A stretch of DNA of 64,000 nt from Leptospira weilii (GTDB lineage: Bacteria; Spirochaetota; Leptospiria; Leptospirales; Leptospiraceae), in the NCBI RefSeq assembly GCF_006874765.1, contig NZ_CP040840.1:2105001-2169000 (forward strand), given 5' to 3'. The notes under the pieces are model-generated. The model was not told the DNA's origin. It did not search any database and was given only the letters and a program-made list of their open reading frames with translations. Made by a program: the position numbers and the translations under genes. Below are positions 1 through 18,304 of the stretch, one piece after another. Positions within the stretch are counted from its first letter, which is position 1. The number at the start of each line of letters is the position of its first letter.

Positions 1-312
1 GAACATGAAAATCAACTCGCTAAAATGCAGAAAGCGGTGGAAAAGCTCGATTCTCGGATTAAGGAATTTGAGACTGAAATCAACAACCTTAAAAACTACA
101 TGGAAGAAAAAGCCTCTTACGGTAAGATCAGTATCGAAAAAGTTCTCTACGGCGGAGTAACGATGAGGATCCGTAACTCGGATTTCAAAACGAGAAACGA
201 GATTAAGAATAAAACTTTCGTGGAAGAGAACGGTATGATTCGTCAAGTCCCTTACGAGGATCCGGAACCTGATAAAAAAGACTGGAGAAAAAAACGAAAT
301 CGTAGTAATTAA
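1..312 (+). CDS. FapA/DUF342-type protein, C-terminal end (partial)
   Basis: The reading frame is open from base 1, so the gene starts outside the window; 103 codons remain. The visible part begins with a charged coiled coil and continues with a short beta-rich tail ([18 protein letters not shown]) that matches the end of FapA-type polymer-forming proteins (DUF342), which have a beta-helix core and a coiled-coil C-terminus. It ends in a strongly basic tail. The next gene starts 8 bp downstream, so it probably heads the co-directional run to gmk. Assignment rests on the C-terminal pattern only; the function in Leptospira is unknown. Confidence 0.6.
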   Translation, partial: EHENQLAKMQKAVEKLDSRIKEFETEINNLKNYMEEKASYGKISIEKVLYGGVTMRIRNSDFKTRNEIKNKTFVEENGMIRQVPYEDPEPDKKDWRKKRNRSN

Positions 313-319
313 ACCTTAG

Positions 320-679
<360 letters not shown>

Positions 680-725
680 ACTTTTCCGAAGGAATGTTGT
701 TGGAGACGATACCGGGAGAAAAGGC

Positions 726-2619
<1,894 letters not shown>

Positions 2620-2620
2620 A

Positions 2621-2794
2621 TAACGTGAGTTCGGCGTGATTCATTTTTTTTGTAAGAAGTTGGAATTTGAACTTTGTAAATTGATTCTTAAAATGTGAGA
2701 ACTAGAACAAATCGCGATTTTACGAACAAATTCTAAAAGTAAGAGTTCCTACTTTTGGAATTTATTCTCATTTTCAACCGCCGAACTCGCGTTA
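2621..2794. repeat. 174-bp element with 16-bp terminal inverted repeats (copy 1)
   Basis: Starts right after the gmk stop with TAACGTGAGTTCGGCG and ends with CGCCGAACTCGCGTTA, which are inverted repeats matching at 15 of 16 bases. The interior closely matches 59969-60156. No coding capacity. It fills the space between gmk and the convergent gene ending at 2844 and may also act as a transcription stop. MITE-like; mobilising transposase not identified. Confidence 0.75.
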
Positions 2795-2843
2795 TATAAG
2801 CGACCGCATTTGACGGAGGCTACTTGTCGTAATTCCCACAAAA

Positions 2844-3719
<876 letters not shown>

Positions 3720-3741
3720 AAAGTGGAAGTACGTCTTCTAC

Positions 3742-5714
<1,973 letters not shown>

Positions 5715-5718
<4 letters not shown>

Positions 5719-5836
5719 TGGTTTCTGGTTTTAAAAAGTTTAAAAATGCAGAATATGGCAAGGCTACTCACCAAAAACAGGGAAAGAGTCATAATCGAAA
5801 CACCCTGCCAAGTCAGGCCTTCTTGCGCTAAGAACA

Positions 5837-5840
<4 letters not shown>
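5715..5840 (-). CDS. Tiny membrane protein, symporter accessory type (41 aa)
   Basis: A short gene between the NSS symporter and dinG. Translation gives [20 protein letters not shown], then one hydrophobic transmembrane segment and a basic tail ending KTRNH. It overlaps the symporter stop by 4 bp (ATGA) and the dinG start by 4 bp (TTGA). Small one-span proteins encoded directly after NSS-family genes are known as accessory subunits (MetS of the MetPS methionine/alanine transporter of Corynebacterium), so it probably partners the symporter. Support is position, topology and coupling; residue similarity to MetS is not testable here. Confidence 0.7.
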
Positions 5841-7429
<1,589 letters not shown>

Positions 7430-7787
7430 GATGCTTTCTTGTAAAACGCACGTTAAACCCTTCGCTGTCAAAGGAAAAGTAAATGGTTTTACAAAAAACG
7501 GGACATAAAATGGGTGAGATTCGCTTAGAATTCGGATGGCTCGATTGGGTCTTCCTTTCGATTTATAATTTTCTACTTGTGGAAACTATGTGTTCAAGGT
7601 TTGGAATTCGACATGGCAATGTGAAAATGATACCTGATCCCGAATGGTAGTTCCCACATTCTAGAAATGAATATGGGTTGCCTATTAAAATGGAGATGCC
7701 AATATGGCAGAAAAATTGAGATTTTTTTAGAATCAAAGAGTCTAAATTCTAAATGAGAAAGTAAATCTTCCTTTGGAGAATTAGGAA
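7430..7787. promoter_or_regulatory. Divergent intergenic region, symporter operon / clpB
   Basis: About 358 bp between divergent starts, expected to hold promoters for both. No CIRCE-type operator (TTAGCACTC-N9-GAGTGCTAA) is seen before clpB. At 7646-7660 it carries GGTAGTTCCCACATT, the complement of a short motif (AATGTGGGAACTACC) also found at 10411-10426, 2691-2706 and 60051-60066. clpB has a TTAGGA ribosome site just before its ATG. Confidence 0.4.
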
Positions 7788-10361
<2,574 letters not shown>

Positions 10362-10778
10362 ACTGGGCTGATTGTTTTATTGTGGAACGTAGAACTAGTC
10401 TCCAAGCATCAAAATGTAGGAACTACTACAACCTTAAACGACAGGAAAACCGGTAATACGATGTAATCTGTGAGATGCTTGCTGGGAAGTTGATAAGGAA
10501 AAAGAGTGGCGGGTCCGATCCCCGTCCATAAGAACCTTGGGTTTAAATTGATCCGCTCGTTCGATCATCGGCACCTTGCCTATGTCTCCCATCTTCGAAC
10601 TATTTTTCGTTTTTTGAATGTTGGAAATAACTAGTTGACTAAAGTCAAAAAATCTGTTAGTCCGTACTGACGATTTACCGCAACAATCAATGGAAGCCTT
10701 AGGAAGGTCTTTCGCTGCCCGGATCGAAATCCGTTTTAAAACGGTTCGACGCGTAAAAATTACGGTGTAAGGAGTACT
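10362..10778. other. Gene-poor gap after clpB
   Basis: No convincing gene. A minus-strand open frame (10434-10793) is present but shows no ribosome site or family pattern. The short motif AAAATGTAGGAACTACTACA at 10411-10430 is one of several dispersed copies in this window. No clear clpB terminator with a T-run is seen. Confidence 0.3.
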
Positions 10779-11075
<297 letters not shown>

Positions 11076-11221
11076 GGTTCCAGGCGGCTGAGATGATTTT
11101 AAAAGCATAAATAAACATCTTCAGTTTTTAACGAACGAACACTTAGGTTTTGATTATGCGTAACAGAACGGGATTGAGAACGTCCAAGCGGCAATTTCAT
11201 TTTATTTATCGTCAAAGCCTG

Positions 11222-11258
11222 AATAAGAATCTTTCCTTCGAATCGATTCTTATTTTTT
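11222..11258 (+). terminator. Hairpin with T-run just upstream of the cyclase gene
   Basis: AATAAGAATC at 11222-11231 pairs with GATTCTTATT at 11245-11254 (10 bp, 13-nt loop) and the 3' arm runs into TTTT. It looks like an intrinsic terminator but ends only about 13 bp before the cyclase ATG, so it could be an attenuator or hide the ribosome site rather than end an upstream transcript. Confidence 0.5.
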
Positions 11259-11270
11259 ATCGGTGCTAAG

Positions 11271-12749
11271 ATGTTAGAATTTGCGAATCGGGCGTCACAG
11301 GCTTCACGGATTCTTGTCGTCGAAGACGAAAGGATCGTAGCGCGTGATATTCAAGAGATTTTACAGAAATTCGGTTACACTTCGATCGGTCTAGCGACTA
11401 ACGGAGAAAAAGCGATCCAGATGGCCCGGGAAATTCGCCCGGATCTTGTGTTGATCGATATTGTTCTCGGCACCGGGTTTATAGACGGGGTTGAAACCGT
11501 AGTCAAGTTAAAAGAAATACTGGATGTTCCGGTGATCTATGTGACCGCAGACAGCGACGAGGCCACTCTGAAAAGGGCGCGTGTAACGGAACCGTTCGGA
11601 TATATTCTCAAACCGGTGAATGTTCGAGAACTTGAGATCACGGTTGAGATGTGCCTCTATCGGCATAAGATGGAGAAACGTTTTCGTGAAGATGCAAGCT
11701 GGTTGACTACCACTTTGAGTTCGATAGGAGACGGGGTGATCGCTACCGATTCGATTTCCAGAGTTAAGTTTTTAAATCCGGTTGCGGAAGCCCTTTTGGG
11801 AATAAACGAAAAAGCGGTTCGAGGTAGAATAGTGGACGATGTAATGCATTTAAGAGACACGAAAGGTGTAATCATTCAAAATTTAGTTTCTTATGCTACG
11901 ATCAATCAGTCGCCCGCCGTTTTTGAACACGTGATTCTTTCCGGCTCCAATGGACGAAGTACTCCCGTTATCTGTACGGTAGCTCCGATTCATGATACGA
12001 ACGGAACTTCTCACGGCTGTGTTTTCACCTTACGGGATATAAGCGAACTGCATGCTAAATCGCAAGAACTCAACAAACGAATGGAGGATGTGGAACAGGC
12101 AAAACGTCTGTTGGAGAAATATTTTCCGGAAAACTTGGTGGACTACCTCATCGATGAAAAACGGCAAACGGAACTCGAAGGAAAGAATGTTCAAGCTACG
12201 ATGTTATTCTGCGACGTTCGAAATTCCACGGGGATCGCCGAAACGTTGGATCCGGACGAGTTCGCGGCTTTTTTGAGCGAGTTGTTTACGGGGCTTATGG
12301 ATATCACGTATGCGAACGGAGGCTCGGTAAATAAATTACTCGGAGACGGTCTTTTGATCACTTTTGGCTGTCCTTTCCCGGAAGAAGAGGATACAATCAA
12401 CTGCGTTCGATTGGCTCTGCAAATTCGAGAGTATCTACGCGCGTTTAATGATAATCGAAATCCAAAAATTCTCACTCCCGTGGCGATGGGAATCGGGATT
12501 TCGACCGGGAACGTGTTTGCGGGAAACATCGGCTCGTCGCGACACATGGAATACACCGTGTTAGGCGATGCGGTCAATACCGCGAGCAGACTGGAAGCTC
12601 TTACGAAAACGACGGGTCATGATATACTTTTGGATTCTTTTACTTCCGATTTTATTCGTCATGAAATCAACGTCAAAGCAATCGGTACATTTTTGCTACG
12701 AGGTAAAAAGGAACCGCAAGAAATATTCTTCCCGGTTGGGATGTTATGA
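11271..12749 (+). CDS. REC-PAS-class III adenylate cyclase
   Basis: Single-chain response regulator/cyclase, 492 aa. Receiver domain 13-130 with acidic pair E18/D19, phospho-acceptor D63, T92 and K114. PAS domain about 143-260, a coiled linker (HAKSQELNKRMEDVEQAKRLLEKYFPENL) and a class III cyclase domain about 303-490. Metal-binding aspartates D315 and D359 are present; K355 and D433 are the lysine/aspartate pair that favours ATP, and N436 and R440 are the transition-state residues, so it should make cAMP. It heads a five-gene operon; the cognate histidine kinase is not in the window. It follows a hairpin that may attenuate it. Confidence 0.88.
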   Translation: MLEFANRASQASRILVVEDERIVARDIQEILQKFGYTSIGLATNGEKAIQMAREIRPDLVLIDIVLGTGFIDGVETVVKLKEILDVPVIYVTADSDEATLKRARVTEPFGYILKPVNVRELEITVEMCLYRHKMEKRFREDASWLTTTLSSIGDGVIATDSISRVKFLNPVAEALLGINEKAVRGRIVDDVMHLRDTKGVIIQNLVSYATINQSPAVFEHVILSGSNGRSTPVICTVAPIHDTNGTSHGCVFTLRDISELHAKSQELNKRMEDVEQAKRLLEKYFPENLVDYLIDEKRQTELEGKNVQATMLFCDVRNSTGIAETLDPDEFAAFLSELFTGLMDITYANGGSVNKLLGDGLLITFGCPFPEEEDTINCVRLALQIREYLRAFNDNRNPKILTPVAMGIGISTGNVFAGNIGSSRHMEYTVLGDAVNTASRLEALTKTTGHDILLDSFTSDFIRHEINVKAIGTFLLRGKKEPQEIFFPVGML

Positions 12750-12815
12750 AAGATCGCCGCGCTTCGTCCAACGCTGATAAGAGATGTTGTTGGCCTAACG
12801 GGGCGGAGGGCTCGA

Positions 12816-13340
12816 ATGCAAAATAGCAACCAAGGCAAATTGCTTGAAATGAAACTTCGTCCTATTTGGGCGGAGATAGAACGGGCAAGAGAAGAGTGTC
12901 GTAATTTTTTGGAAGAGCTGGGTTCATCGGACGAAACCAGGGACGCGCTTTGTATGATCGCATCCGAGATTCTTGAGAACGCGATCAAATACGGTCATTT
13001 CACAAGTGAAAGCCAAGAGTTTACTTTTAAATTAGAATCAGGTAAGGACGGAATGCTCGTGCAAGCTTGGAGCCCTCTCCCTTCCGCGGGAATCGTAGAA
13101 AATCTGCGTCGTCTCGATTCTATCGTTCAATGGATTCGAAGTTTTCAATCTCCGTTTCAAGCTTATTTAGAAAGACTGAAACTTGTGGCAGGACAACCCT
13201 TAGAAGACAATGAAAGCGGACTAGGACTCATTCGTATCGCTTATGAAGGCGAGGCAATTCTCGATTTTTATGTAAACGAAGATGACATTCTCTATGTATC
13301 GGCCCTACAACCGAAAATAGATAGGGAGCAGGTGGTTTAA
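12816..13340 (+). CDS. HATPase switch-kinase-like protein (slr1658 type)
   Basis: 174 aa GHKL ATPase of the anti-sigma/serine kinase kind. The N-box is SEILENAIKYG near residue 50 and the ATP-lid glycine motif ESGLGLIRIAYEG is near 135. No sensor or dimerisation domain, as in RsbW/SpoIIAB-like proteins. A GGAGGG ribosome site precedes the ATG. It is followed 1 bp later by a STAS-like protein and, further down, by a PP2C phosphatase: the three parts of a partner-switching circuit. Together with the next two genes it resembles the cassette named after Synechocystis slr1658/slr1659. Target of the switch is unknown. Confidence 0.75.
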   Translation: MQNSNQGKLLEMKLRPIWAEIERAREECRNFLEELGSSDETRDALCMIASEILENAIKYGHFTSESQEFTFKLESGKDGMLVQAWSPLPSAGIVENLRRLDSIVQWIRSFQSPFQAYLERLKLVAGQPLEDNESGLGLIRIAYEGEAILDFYVNEDDILYVSALQPKIDREQVV

Positions 13341-13341
13341 C

Positions 13342-13713
13342 ATGAGCTTGAACAATCAGATTTTTTCGGAAGACCAACTTCAATTGGAAGTTGTGGACGG
13401 CGACGAGATTCTAATTCGTTGGCTCGGAAAAAGCGTTCAGAGAAACCCGAGTCAGTTCATCATACCAACGTTGTCGGACGTAATGAAACGAGGTAGCGAT
13501 CAACGCAAAGCGGTAATCTGGGACTTTAGGGAACTTGAATATATGAATTCTTCCACGATCACTCCCGTGATTAAAACTTTGGAAATGATTAAAAAAGGAA
13601 ACGGCAAGGTAAAACTCATCTACAACAAGACAAAGAAATGGCAGGACTTAAGTTTTTCCGCTTTACGGATCTTCGAGACTAAAGACGGAAGAATTCAGGT
13701 CGTAGGACAATAG
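13342..13713 (+). CDS. STAS-like regulator (slr1659 type)
   Basis: 123 aa, one compact alpha/beta domain: beta-strand start (LQLEVVDGDEILIRWLGKS), then VIWDFRELEYMNSSTITPVIKTLEMI, where the D-x-R-x-L-x-x-M-N-S-S-T pattern lies where anti-sigma antagonists (SpoIIAA/RsbV) have their phosphorylatable serine. The serine/threonine run NSST is the candidate phosphosite for the upstream HATPase. Separated from the HATPase gene by 1 bp. Inferred role: the switch protein dephosphorylated by the phosphatase at 15128-16525. Confidence 0.7.
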   Translation: MSLNNQIFSEDQLQLEVVDGDEILIRWLGKSVQRNPSQFIIPTLSDVMKRGSDQRKAVIWDFRELEYMNSSTITPVIKTLEMIKKGNGKVKLIYNKTKKWQDLSFSALRIFETKDGRIQVVGQ

Positions 13714-13718
13714 TTTAT

Positions 13719-15113
13719 ATGATCGTCGAACATACCATCGTCGGTTTACTCCAAACGAATGGGAACATTACGAACGTAGAAGTGTGCGGACATTCGCGCT
13801 ATTCTTTTCAAATTCGGCTTCCGAAAGCGCCGCAATACATCGTTCCATTTAACGCCGACGGTTTTATCATCGAATTGGATGGAAAGAGAATCGAACTCGG
13901 TAGATGTAGGATGCTTCCCGTTAAACATGCGGCTACTTCCGCCGCTCTTCCTCAGTATTTGGTATTGCTTCTAGACGATACCGTAGACGTGGTCGATCTG
14001 ATCGGCAAAAAGAGATTCACCGTATATGACACCGGACTTTTTAATTTGCAATTGATACTCAATCAAAAAGAAAAAGTGAATCAACGTTTTAAAGAATACA
14101 GCGCCAATCTCACGTTCGAATTGAACGTATATAAACAATTCTTCGACGATTTGGATCGGAAATTTTTAAAAGAACCGGGACCGGTTCAGGAACATTTGCA
14201 TCAAATGATTCTGGAGCGGGAAGGTCAGACGTTTATGGAGTTTTTCGAATCCAAAGTACTGGAACTCCAGGAACAAACAAAAAATTTCTCTAAGGACGAA
14301 AACGAAGCGCACGGATTTTTTTTCAGAAAACAGGTCTGGGACTTTATTCTTCATTCCGCTTTTATGTTGCGGACGAATTTAAAACCTCGCGGATACGCGG
14401 GGGACTACGAAATGATGAAGATGATTTATGAAAATGAAATCATGGGCAAATCTCTTTTCGCAAGGTTGTTGCACAGTTATCCTCTGCAAATTCCGGCCGC
14501 AAATGCGGTGCGCAATCGGCGCAGGATGATCGCGGATCAAATTCGGGAGGCCGTAGAAAATCACGACAATGCAGATTTTCGGGCTATGTCCGTCGCTTGC
14601 GGCCCTGCGGATGAAATCGGAGAAGCTTTCAGCGATATGGTCGAGTTGAAAAAAATTCACTTTACCTTGCTTGATCAGGATATGGAAGCGCTTCGAGTTG
14701 CGATGAATACGGTGAATCAGCTCGAACTTGAAAAAGGAATTTCGATTCACGTTAGATACATCAACGATTCCGTACGTTCCATGCTCCGTATCCGAGATCT
14801 TCCCGGAACTTGGGGAAGATTCGACTTCATCTATTCGATGGGACTTTTCGATTATCTAACTCCTCCGGTTGCAAGAGCGGTACTCGCGAGACTTTTCGAG
14901 ATGCTCAGGCCCGGCGGCAAGTTGATCGTAGGAAACTTTCACGTCAGTAATCCTGATAAAGCGTTTATGGAGTATTGGTTGGACTGGGTTCTGTATCATA
15001 GAACGGAAGAAGAAATGTTAGAATTGGCTTCCACTCTTCCGGGGCATAGTCGCATCTTTTTCGAAAAAACCGGATGCCAAATGTTTCTGGAGATGCGGGC
15101 GCCTAACGGTTAA
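13719..15113 (+). CDS. SAM-dependent methyltransferase with N-terminal sensor-like domain
   Basis: 464 aa. The C-terminal half is a class I methyltransferase: glycine-rich SAM loop in MSVACGPADEIGEAF, an acidic strand end (TLLDQDMEALRVA), FDFIYSMGLFDYL and LRPGGKLIVGNFH. The N-terminal 110 residues form a beta-rich, PilZ-like domain, and the middle is helical. Family members are often labelled extracellular-factor (3-hydroxypalmitate methyl ester) synthesis proteins by similarity to Ralstonia PhcB. Lying between a STAS-like switch protein and a PP2C phosphatase, its activity is probably under partner-switch control. The substrate cannot be read from sequence. Confidence 0.7.
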   Translation: MIVEHTIVGLLQTNGNITNVEVCGHSRYSFQIRLPKAPQYIVPFNADGFIIELDGKRIELGRCRMLPVKHAATSAALPQYLVLLLDDTVDVVDLIGKKRFTVYDTGLFNLQLILNQKEKVNQRFKEYSANLTFELNVYKQFFDDLDRKFLKEPGPVQEHLHQMILEREGQTFMEFFESKVLELQEQTKNFSKDENEAHGFFFRKQVWDFILHSAFMLRTNLKPRGYAGDYEMMKMIYENEIMGKSLFARLLHSYPLQIPAANAVRNRRRMIADQIREAVENHDNADFRAMSVACGPADEIGEAFSDMVELKKIHFTLLDQDMEALRVAMNTVNQLELEKGISIHVRYINDSVRSMLRIRDLPGTWGRFDFIYSMGLFDYLTPPVARAVLARLFEMLRPGGKLIVGNFHVSNPDKAFMEYWLDWVLYHRTEEEMLELASTLPGHSRIFFEKTGCQMFLEMRAPNG

Positions 15114-15127
15114 AACGGTTTAAAAGT

Positions 15128-16525
15128 ATGCAGTTCACACTCAAAGACAAAATAATTACGGATCCGAAGGTAAATGATGATTTTGAAATATACCTTCAGG
15201 GAATCGTCCGCGAATGGATGCAGGTGCTTACGCTACTTTGTATGATTCTCATTCCATTCTTTCTGCTTTTGGATTATTATACGCAACCTCCTCATTTGCA
15301 TCTTCGATTCGCAATTTACAGAGGTGCGACGACCGTTCTCGTCATCATCGAATACCTTCTGATCCGTTTTACGCATCCCAATCGTTCCTATCCGATGCAC
15401 GGATATATCATTTCCTCCATGATCAGTCTGATGATCGTTTTAATGACCGTGGATTTGGGAGGGTTCAATTCGAGTTATTACGCAGGTCTGATGCTTGTGC
15501 TTATGGCGGTGAACATTCTGCTTTCCTGGCGTCCGATCCATTCCGTGGTCAACGGATTTCTTGTGTTGTCCATTTACCTCGGATTTAATATCGTGGAGGA
15601 TCAACCCTTCGATCCGAGAATCATCGTAAACAATCTTTTCTTTCTTGGATCCACCATCATCATCACCGCCGCGATCTCTTGGGTGAGATTCAAACTCGTT
15701 CGATCCGAATATCTTTTGAGAGCCGAACTCGTGGGGGCCAATCAAAATTTGGATAACTCTCGCGCGGAAGTGCTTCGAGCCAGAGACGCTCTCTGGGGTG
15801 AGATGCAGTTAGCCAAAATGATACAAACGGCTCTTCTTCCGCGTAAGACGAGCATAGGGCGTTACGAGGTGGCGGCTCTTATGGTTCCCACAGATTCGGT
15901 GGGGGGAGATTATTACGACATCATCGACGCGCCTAACGGAGAAAAGTGGGTGGGAATCGGGGACGTTTCCGGTCACGGAGTGGAATCCGGATTGATCATG
16001 ATGATGGCTCAAACCGCGATCCAAGCAATCGTTCAACAAAAGAAAATGCTCAATCCTTCCGAAGTATTGAATGAGGCCAATCGAGTCATTAAGGAGAATA
16101 TCGCGCGTTTGGGGACGGATCGTTATATGACGATGATGCTCTTTCGGCTGGAAGACAATTATTTAGTCGTGTCCGGTAAGCATATGGATCTGATGATCTA
16201 TCGCGCCCAAGAAAGGAAGGTTGAAATGATTCCCACGACCGGTTCTTGGCTTGGGATTGTCGACAACTTAGGAGACGTTTTGGAAGACCATAGGGTTCCT
16301 ATGTCCGTTGGAGATATTGTACTTTTGTACACTGACGGAATCACAGAAGCTCGCAATCAATCCGATGAGCTGTTCGGAGAAGAAAGATTGATCAAATTGC
16401 TTGAGTCAAACGCGAAACTTCCACTTAGACAACTCGGAACTGAAATTTTTTCAAAGGTGACCGATTTTGAAAAGGTTCAGAGCGACGATATGACTCTACT
16501 GCTTCTGAAAAATAAAGGAGCGTGA
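15128..16525 (+). CDS. Membrane PP2C phosphatase (SpoIIE/RsbU type)
   Basis: 465 aa. Six or so hydrophobic segments between about residues 35 and 200 form a membrane domain; a coiled linker (ANQNLDNSRAEVLRARDAL) leads to a SpoIIE-type Ser/Thr phosphatase domain (about 230-462). Metal-binding motifs are visible: GGDYYD, GDVSGHGVESG, LYTDGITEARN and SDDMTLLLLK. It is the last of five co-directional genes with gaps of 66, 1, 5 and 14 bp. Inferred job: senses a membrane or external signal and dephosphorylates the STAS-like protein. Confidence 0.85.
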   Translation: MQFTLKDKIITDPKVNDDFEIYLQGIVREWMQVLTLLCMILIPFFLLLDYYTQPPHLHLRFAIYRGATTVLVIIEYLLIRFTHPNRSYPMHGYIISSMISLMIVLMTVDLGGFNSSYYAGLMLVLMAVNILLSWRPIHSVVNGFLVLSIYLGFNIVEDQPFDPRIIVNNLFFLGSTIIITAAISWVRFKLVRSEYLLRAELVGANQNLDNSRAEVLRARDALWGEMQLAKMIQTALLPRKTSIGRYEVAALMVPTDSVGGDYYDIIDAPNGEKWVGIGDVSGHGVESGLIMMMAQTAIQAIVQQKKMLNPSEVLNEANRVIKENIARLGTDRYMTMMLFRLEDNYLVVSGKHMDLMIYRAQERKVEMIPTTGSWLGIVDNLGDVLEDHRVPMSVGDIVLLYTDGITEARNQSDELFGEERLIKLLESNAKLPLRQLGTEIFSKVTDFEKVQSDDMTLLLLKNKGA

Positions 16526-16577
16526 ATTCCTAAGTTCTTTACATTTGACAAACAGTGCTTTGTGTTGAAAATGAAAC

Positions 16578-16603
16578 GGTATTCAATTTTATAGAGATCA
16601 GTA
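16578..16603. repeat. Remnant of the TA-flanked MITE
   Basis: CGGTATTCAATTTTATAGAGATCAGTA is nearly the right end of the 92-97 bp MITE found at six other places (CGGTACTCTATTTTATAGGGATCAGTA). The other end is not recognisable, so this is a decayed or partial copy. Confidence 0.45.
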
Positions 16604-16604
16604 A

Positions 16605-16625
16605 AAGGGGACTTGAAGTCCCCTT
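16605..16625. terminator. Hairpin between convergent genes
   Basis: AAGGGGACTT (16605-16614) pairs with AAGTCCCCTT (16616-16625). It lies between the phosphatase gene and the convergent porin gene, so it probably ends the signalling operon transcript. No long T-run follows. Confidence 0.55.
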
Positions 16626-16798
16626 GAGAGTAAAATTTCGGTTGTTTGCCTAGGACTGTTTTTTTACGGATAACGAAACTCGAAATTTTTCAGGATCGAA
16701 ATCCATTGACTAAATTTTCAAAACTGAGTTTTGCAAATATTTTAGATATTTCTAATGATCCGATCGAAAACAACGCCCGCGCTTTTACTCGGAAAAAA

Positions 16799-18217
16799 TT
16801 ATTCAAACGCTTTTGTCGCTCCGATATTGACCGCAAGGATGCTGGATTCTCCGCTGTAAGAATATCCGGCGGAATTGAATTGAGTCGGCCCGGTTTTGAT
16901 AGAGTGAGAAAGATCCCAGTCCGTTCCCTTTCCTCCGTTGATATGATTTTTAGGCCCGTTGTAACTGATTCCCAGATCCAAACTCCATTTATCAAATAGA
17001 TAACTCAAACCTCCCGCGAATACGTGATTGAGGGAAAAAAATCCGCCCGTGGTTCCGCCGAGTCCGTTGCTTTTGATCGCGAGAGTGTTGTAGGAATAAC
17101 CCAATCGATACACCCAAGATTCGCTGAGCTTATGTTCTAACCCGATTAAAAAACCGCCTTGATTTCTAAAATTGAGATGAGCGTCCGCGTCTGCGATATT
17201 TCCGAGAGGAGTAGGCAACCAAGGGTCTTCGAGTTTCTGATTCGCTTTCCGAAGATAAGAACCGTAGTTCGTATAGATCAGATCCACCGCTATTTTGAAA
17301 TTTTCAGGACCATAAGCAAATCCTAATGAATGTTTTTCGGGAAGGTCGAAGTTATAGGAAACGCCGGATCTTCTGTAATAGTAGGGGTCGTTCAAACCGA
17401 TTTGATAACTTCCGTTGAGAGGAACGGAAGAGTGAGCCTGATATGAATAGCCGATTCTAAAACGATCGGTAACTGTATAGTTCGCGCCCACGACACCGCC
17501 GATGGAAAACGCTTTTTTACTGCTTTCGTAATAGTATCCTTGTCCGGGAATTTCCAAAGAGCCCGTGATATCGTAGTATTTTTGATTGAGCTTTTGAGTT
17601 CCATATATAGCTTCGATGCTCGCACCCAGGGAAAGATTACCGAAACGAACCGAGATTCCGTTTACGAGCTTTACGACTGCAAACTGATTGGAATTGGTTT
17701 CTTTGATTTGTTTGAAATCACCGATCGGACCTGGAATGTTGATTCCCGCCCATTGATTGAGAGACTGGCCGTTCGGAGTATTTCGAATGATTTGATCCAC
17801 ACCTCCGATCGCACCACCGGGAATGTAGAGAGCGACACCGTAATCAATGGATTCGGTAACCGGAAGTTTGAGAGCGATGTAAGGAGCGGGGGCGTTGACT
17901 TTGCTCTTTTTATCGTTGGCGTAAACGTAATCCGAATTGGAATCCAGAAACTGATCCTGATACCGATTGAAGATCGTAGAATTGCCCAAGCCAAATTCGA
18001 TTTTTTTTCCTTTTGTCAAGGAAAGATTGGCCGGATTTAAAGCGACATCGACCGGAGAGCCGCCCAAGGCAGTGTTTGTTCCGGCTAAAGCCTCGTATCT
18101 CGCATTGATCGCATTCCGGGTCAAGCCATCCACAGCCAAGAGAGAATCCGCCGTGCCGAGTAATACCAGAACGCCTGAAGACAAAATCCGGGCCCATATT
18201 CCATTTTTTGAAACCAT
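16799..18217 (-). CDS. OmpP1/FadL-family outer membrane transport protein
   Basis: 472 aa with an N-terminal signal peptide (MVSKNGIWARILSSGVLVLL ... LLAV). The mature start (TRNAINARYEALAGTNTALGG, then ALNPANLSLTKGKKIEFGLG) is the FadL/OmpP1 pattern in which the N-terminus plugs the barrel and an N-P-A motif follows; the rest alternates beta strands rich in Tyr, Gly and Phe. FadL proteins carry long-chain fatty acids and other hydrophobic compounds across the outer membrane, fitting Leptospira's use of fatty acids as its main carbon source. AGGA lies before the ATG. A strong palindrome sits 56-87 bp upstream. Confidence 0.8.
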   Translation of the reverse strand: MVSKNGIWARILSSGVLVLLGTADSLLAVDGLTRNAINARYEALAGTNTALGGSPVDVALNPANLSLTKGKKIEFGLGNSTIFNRYQDQFLDSNSDYVYANDKKSKVNAPAPYIALKLPVTESIDYGVALYIPGGAIGGVDQIIRNTPNGQSLNQWAGINIPGPIGDFKQIKETNSNQFAVVKLVNGISVRFGNLSLGASIEAIYGTQKLNQKYYDITGSLEIPGQGYYYESSKKAFSIGGVVGANYTVTDRFRIGYSYQAHSSVPLNGSYQIGLNDPYYYRRSGVSYNFDLPEKHSLGFAYGPENFKIAVDLIYTNYGSYLRKANQKLEDPWLPTPLGNIADADAHLNFRNQGGFLIGLEHKLSESWVYRLGYSYNTLAIKSNGLGGTTGGFFSLNHVFAGGLSYLFDKWSLDLGISYNGPKNHINGGKGTDWDLSHSIKTGPTQFNSAGYSYSGESSILAVNIGATKAFE

Positions 18218-18272
18218 AACAATATCCTAAGGAAAGATTAGTTCAACGTTTCTCAAAATGAAAAAACTTCAA

Positions 18273-18304
18273 CCAAAATAACGGATTTAAATCTGTTATT
18301 TTGG
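18273..18304. promoter_or_regulatory. 32-bp near-perfect palindrome upstream of the FadL-like gene
   Basis: CCAAAATAACGGATTT (18273-18288) is followed directly by AAATCTGTTATTTTGG (18289-18304); the arms match at 15 of 16 positions with no loop. Its place 56-87 bp upstream of the porin start suggests a repressor operator (TetR-type regulators use similar palindromes) more than a terminator. The regulator is not in view. Confidence 0.5.

Noticed and set aside
7430..7787. CIRCE heat-shock operator before clpB
   Set aside because: No TTAGCACTC-N9-GAGTGCTAA or near match.
11271..12749. Pycsar-type cyclase partner for the TIR protein at 31191
   Set aside because: It is 18 kb away, in a conserved chromosomal signalling operon, and has adenylate cyclase specificity residues (K355, D433).
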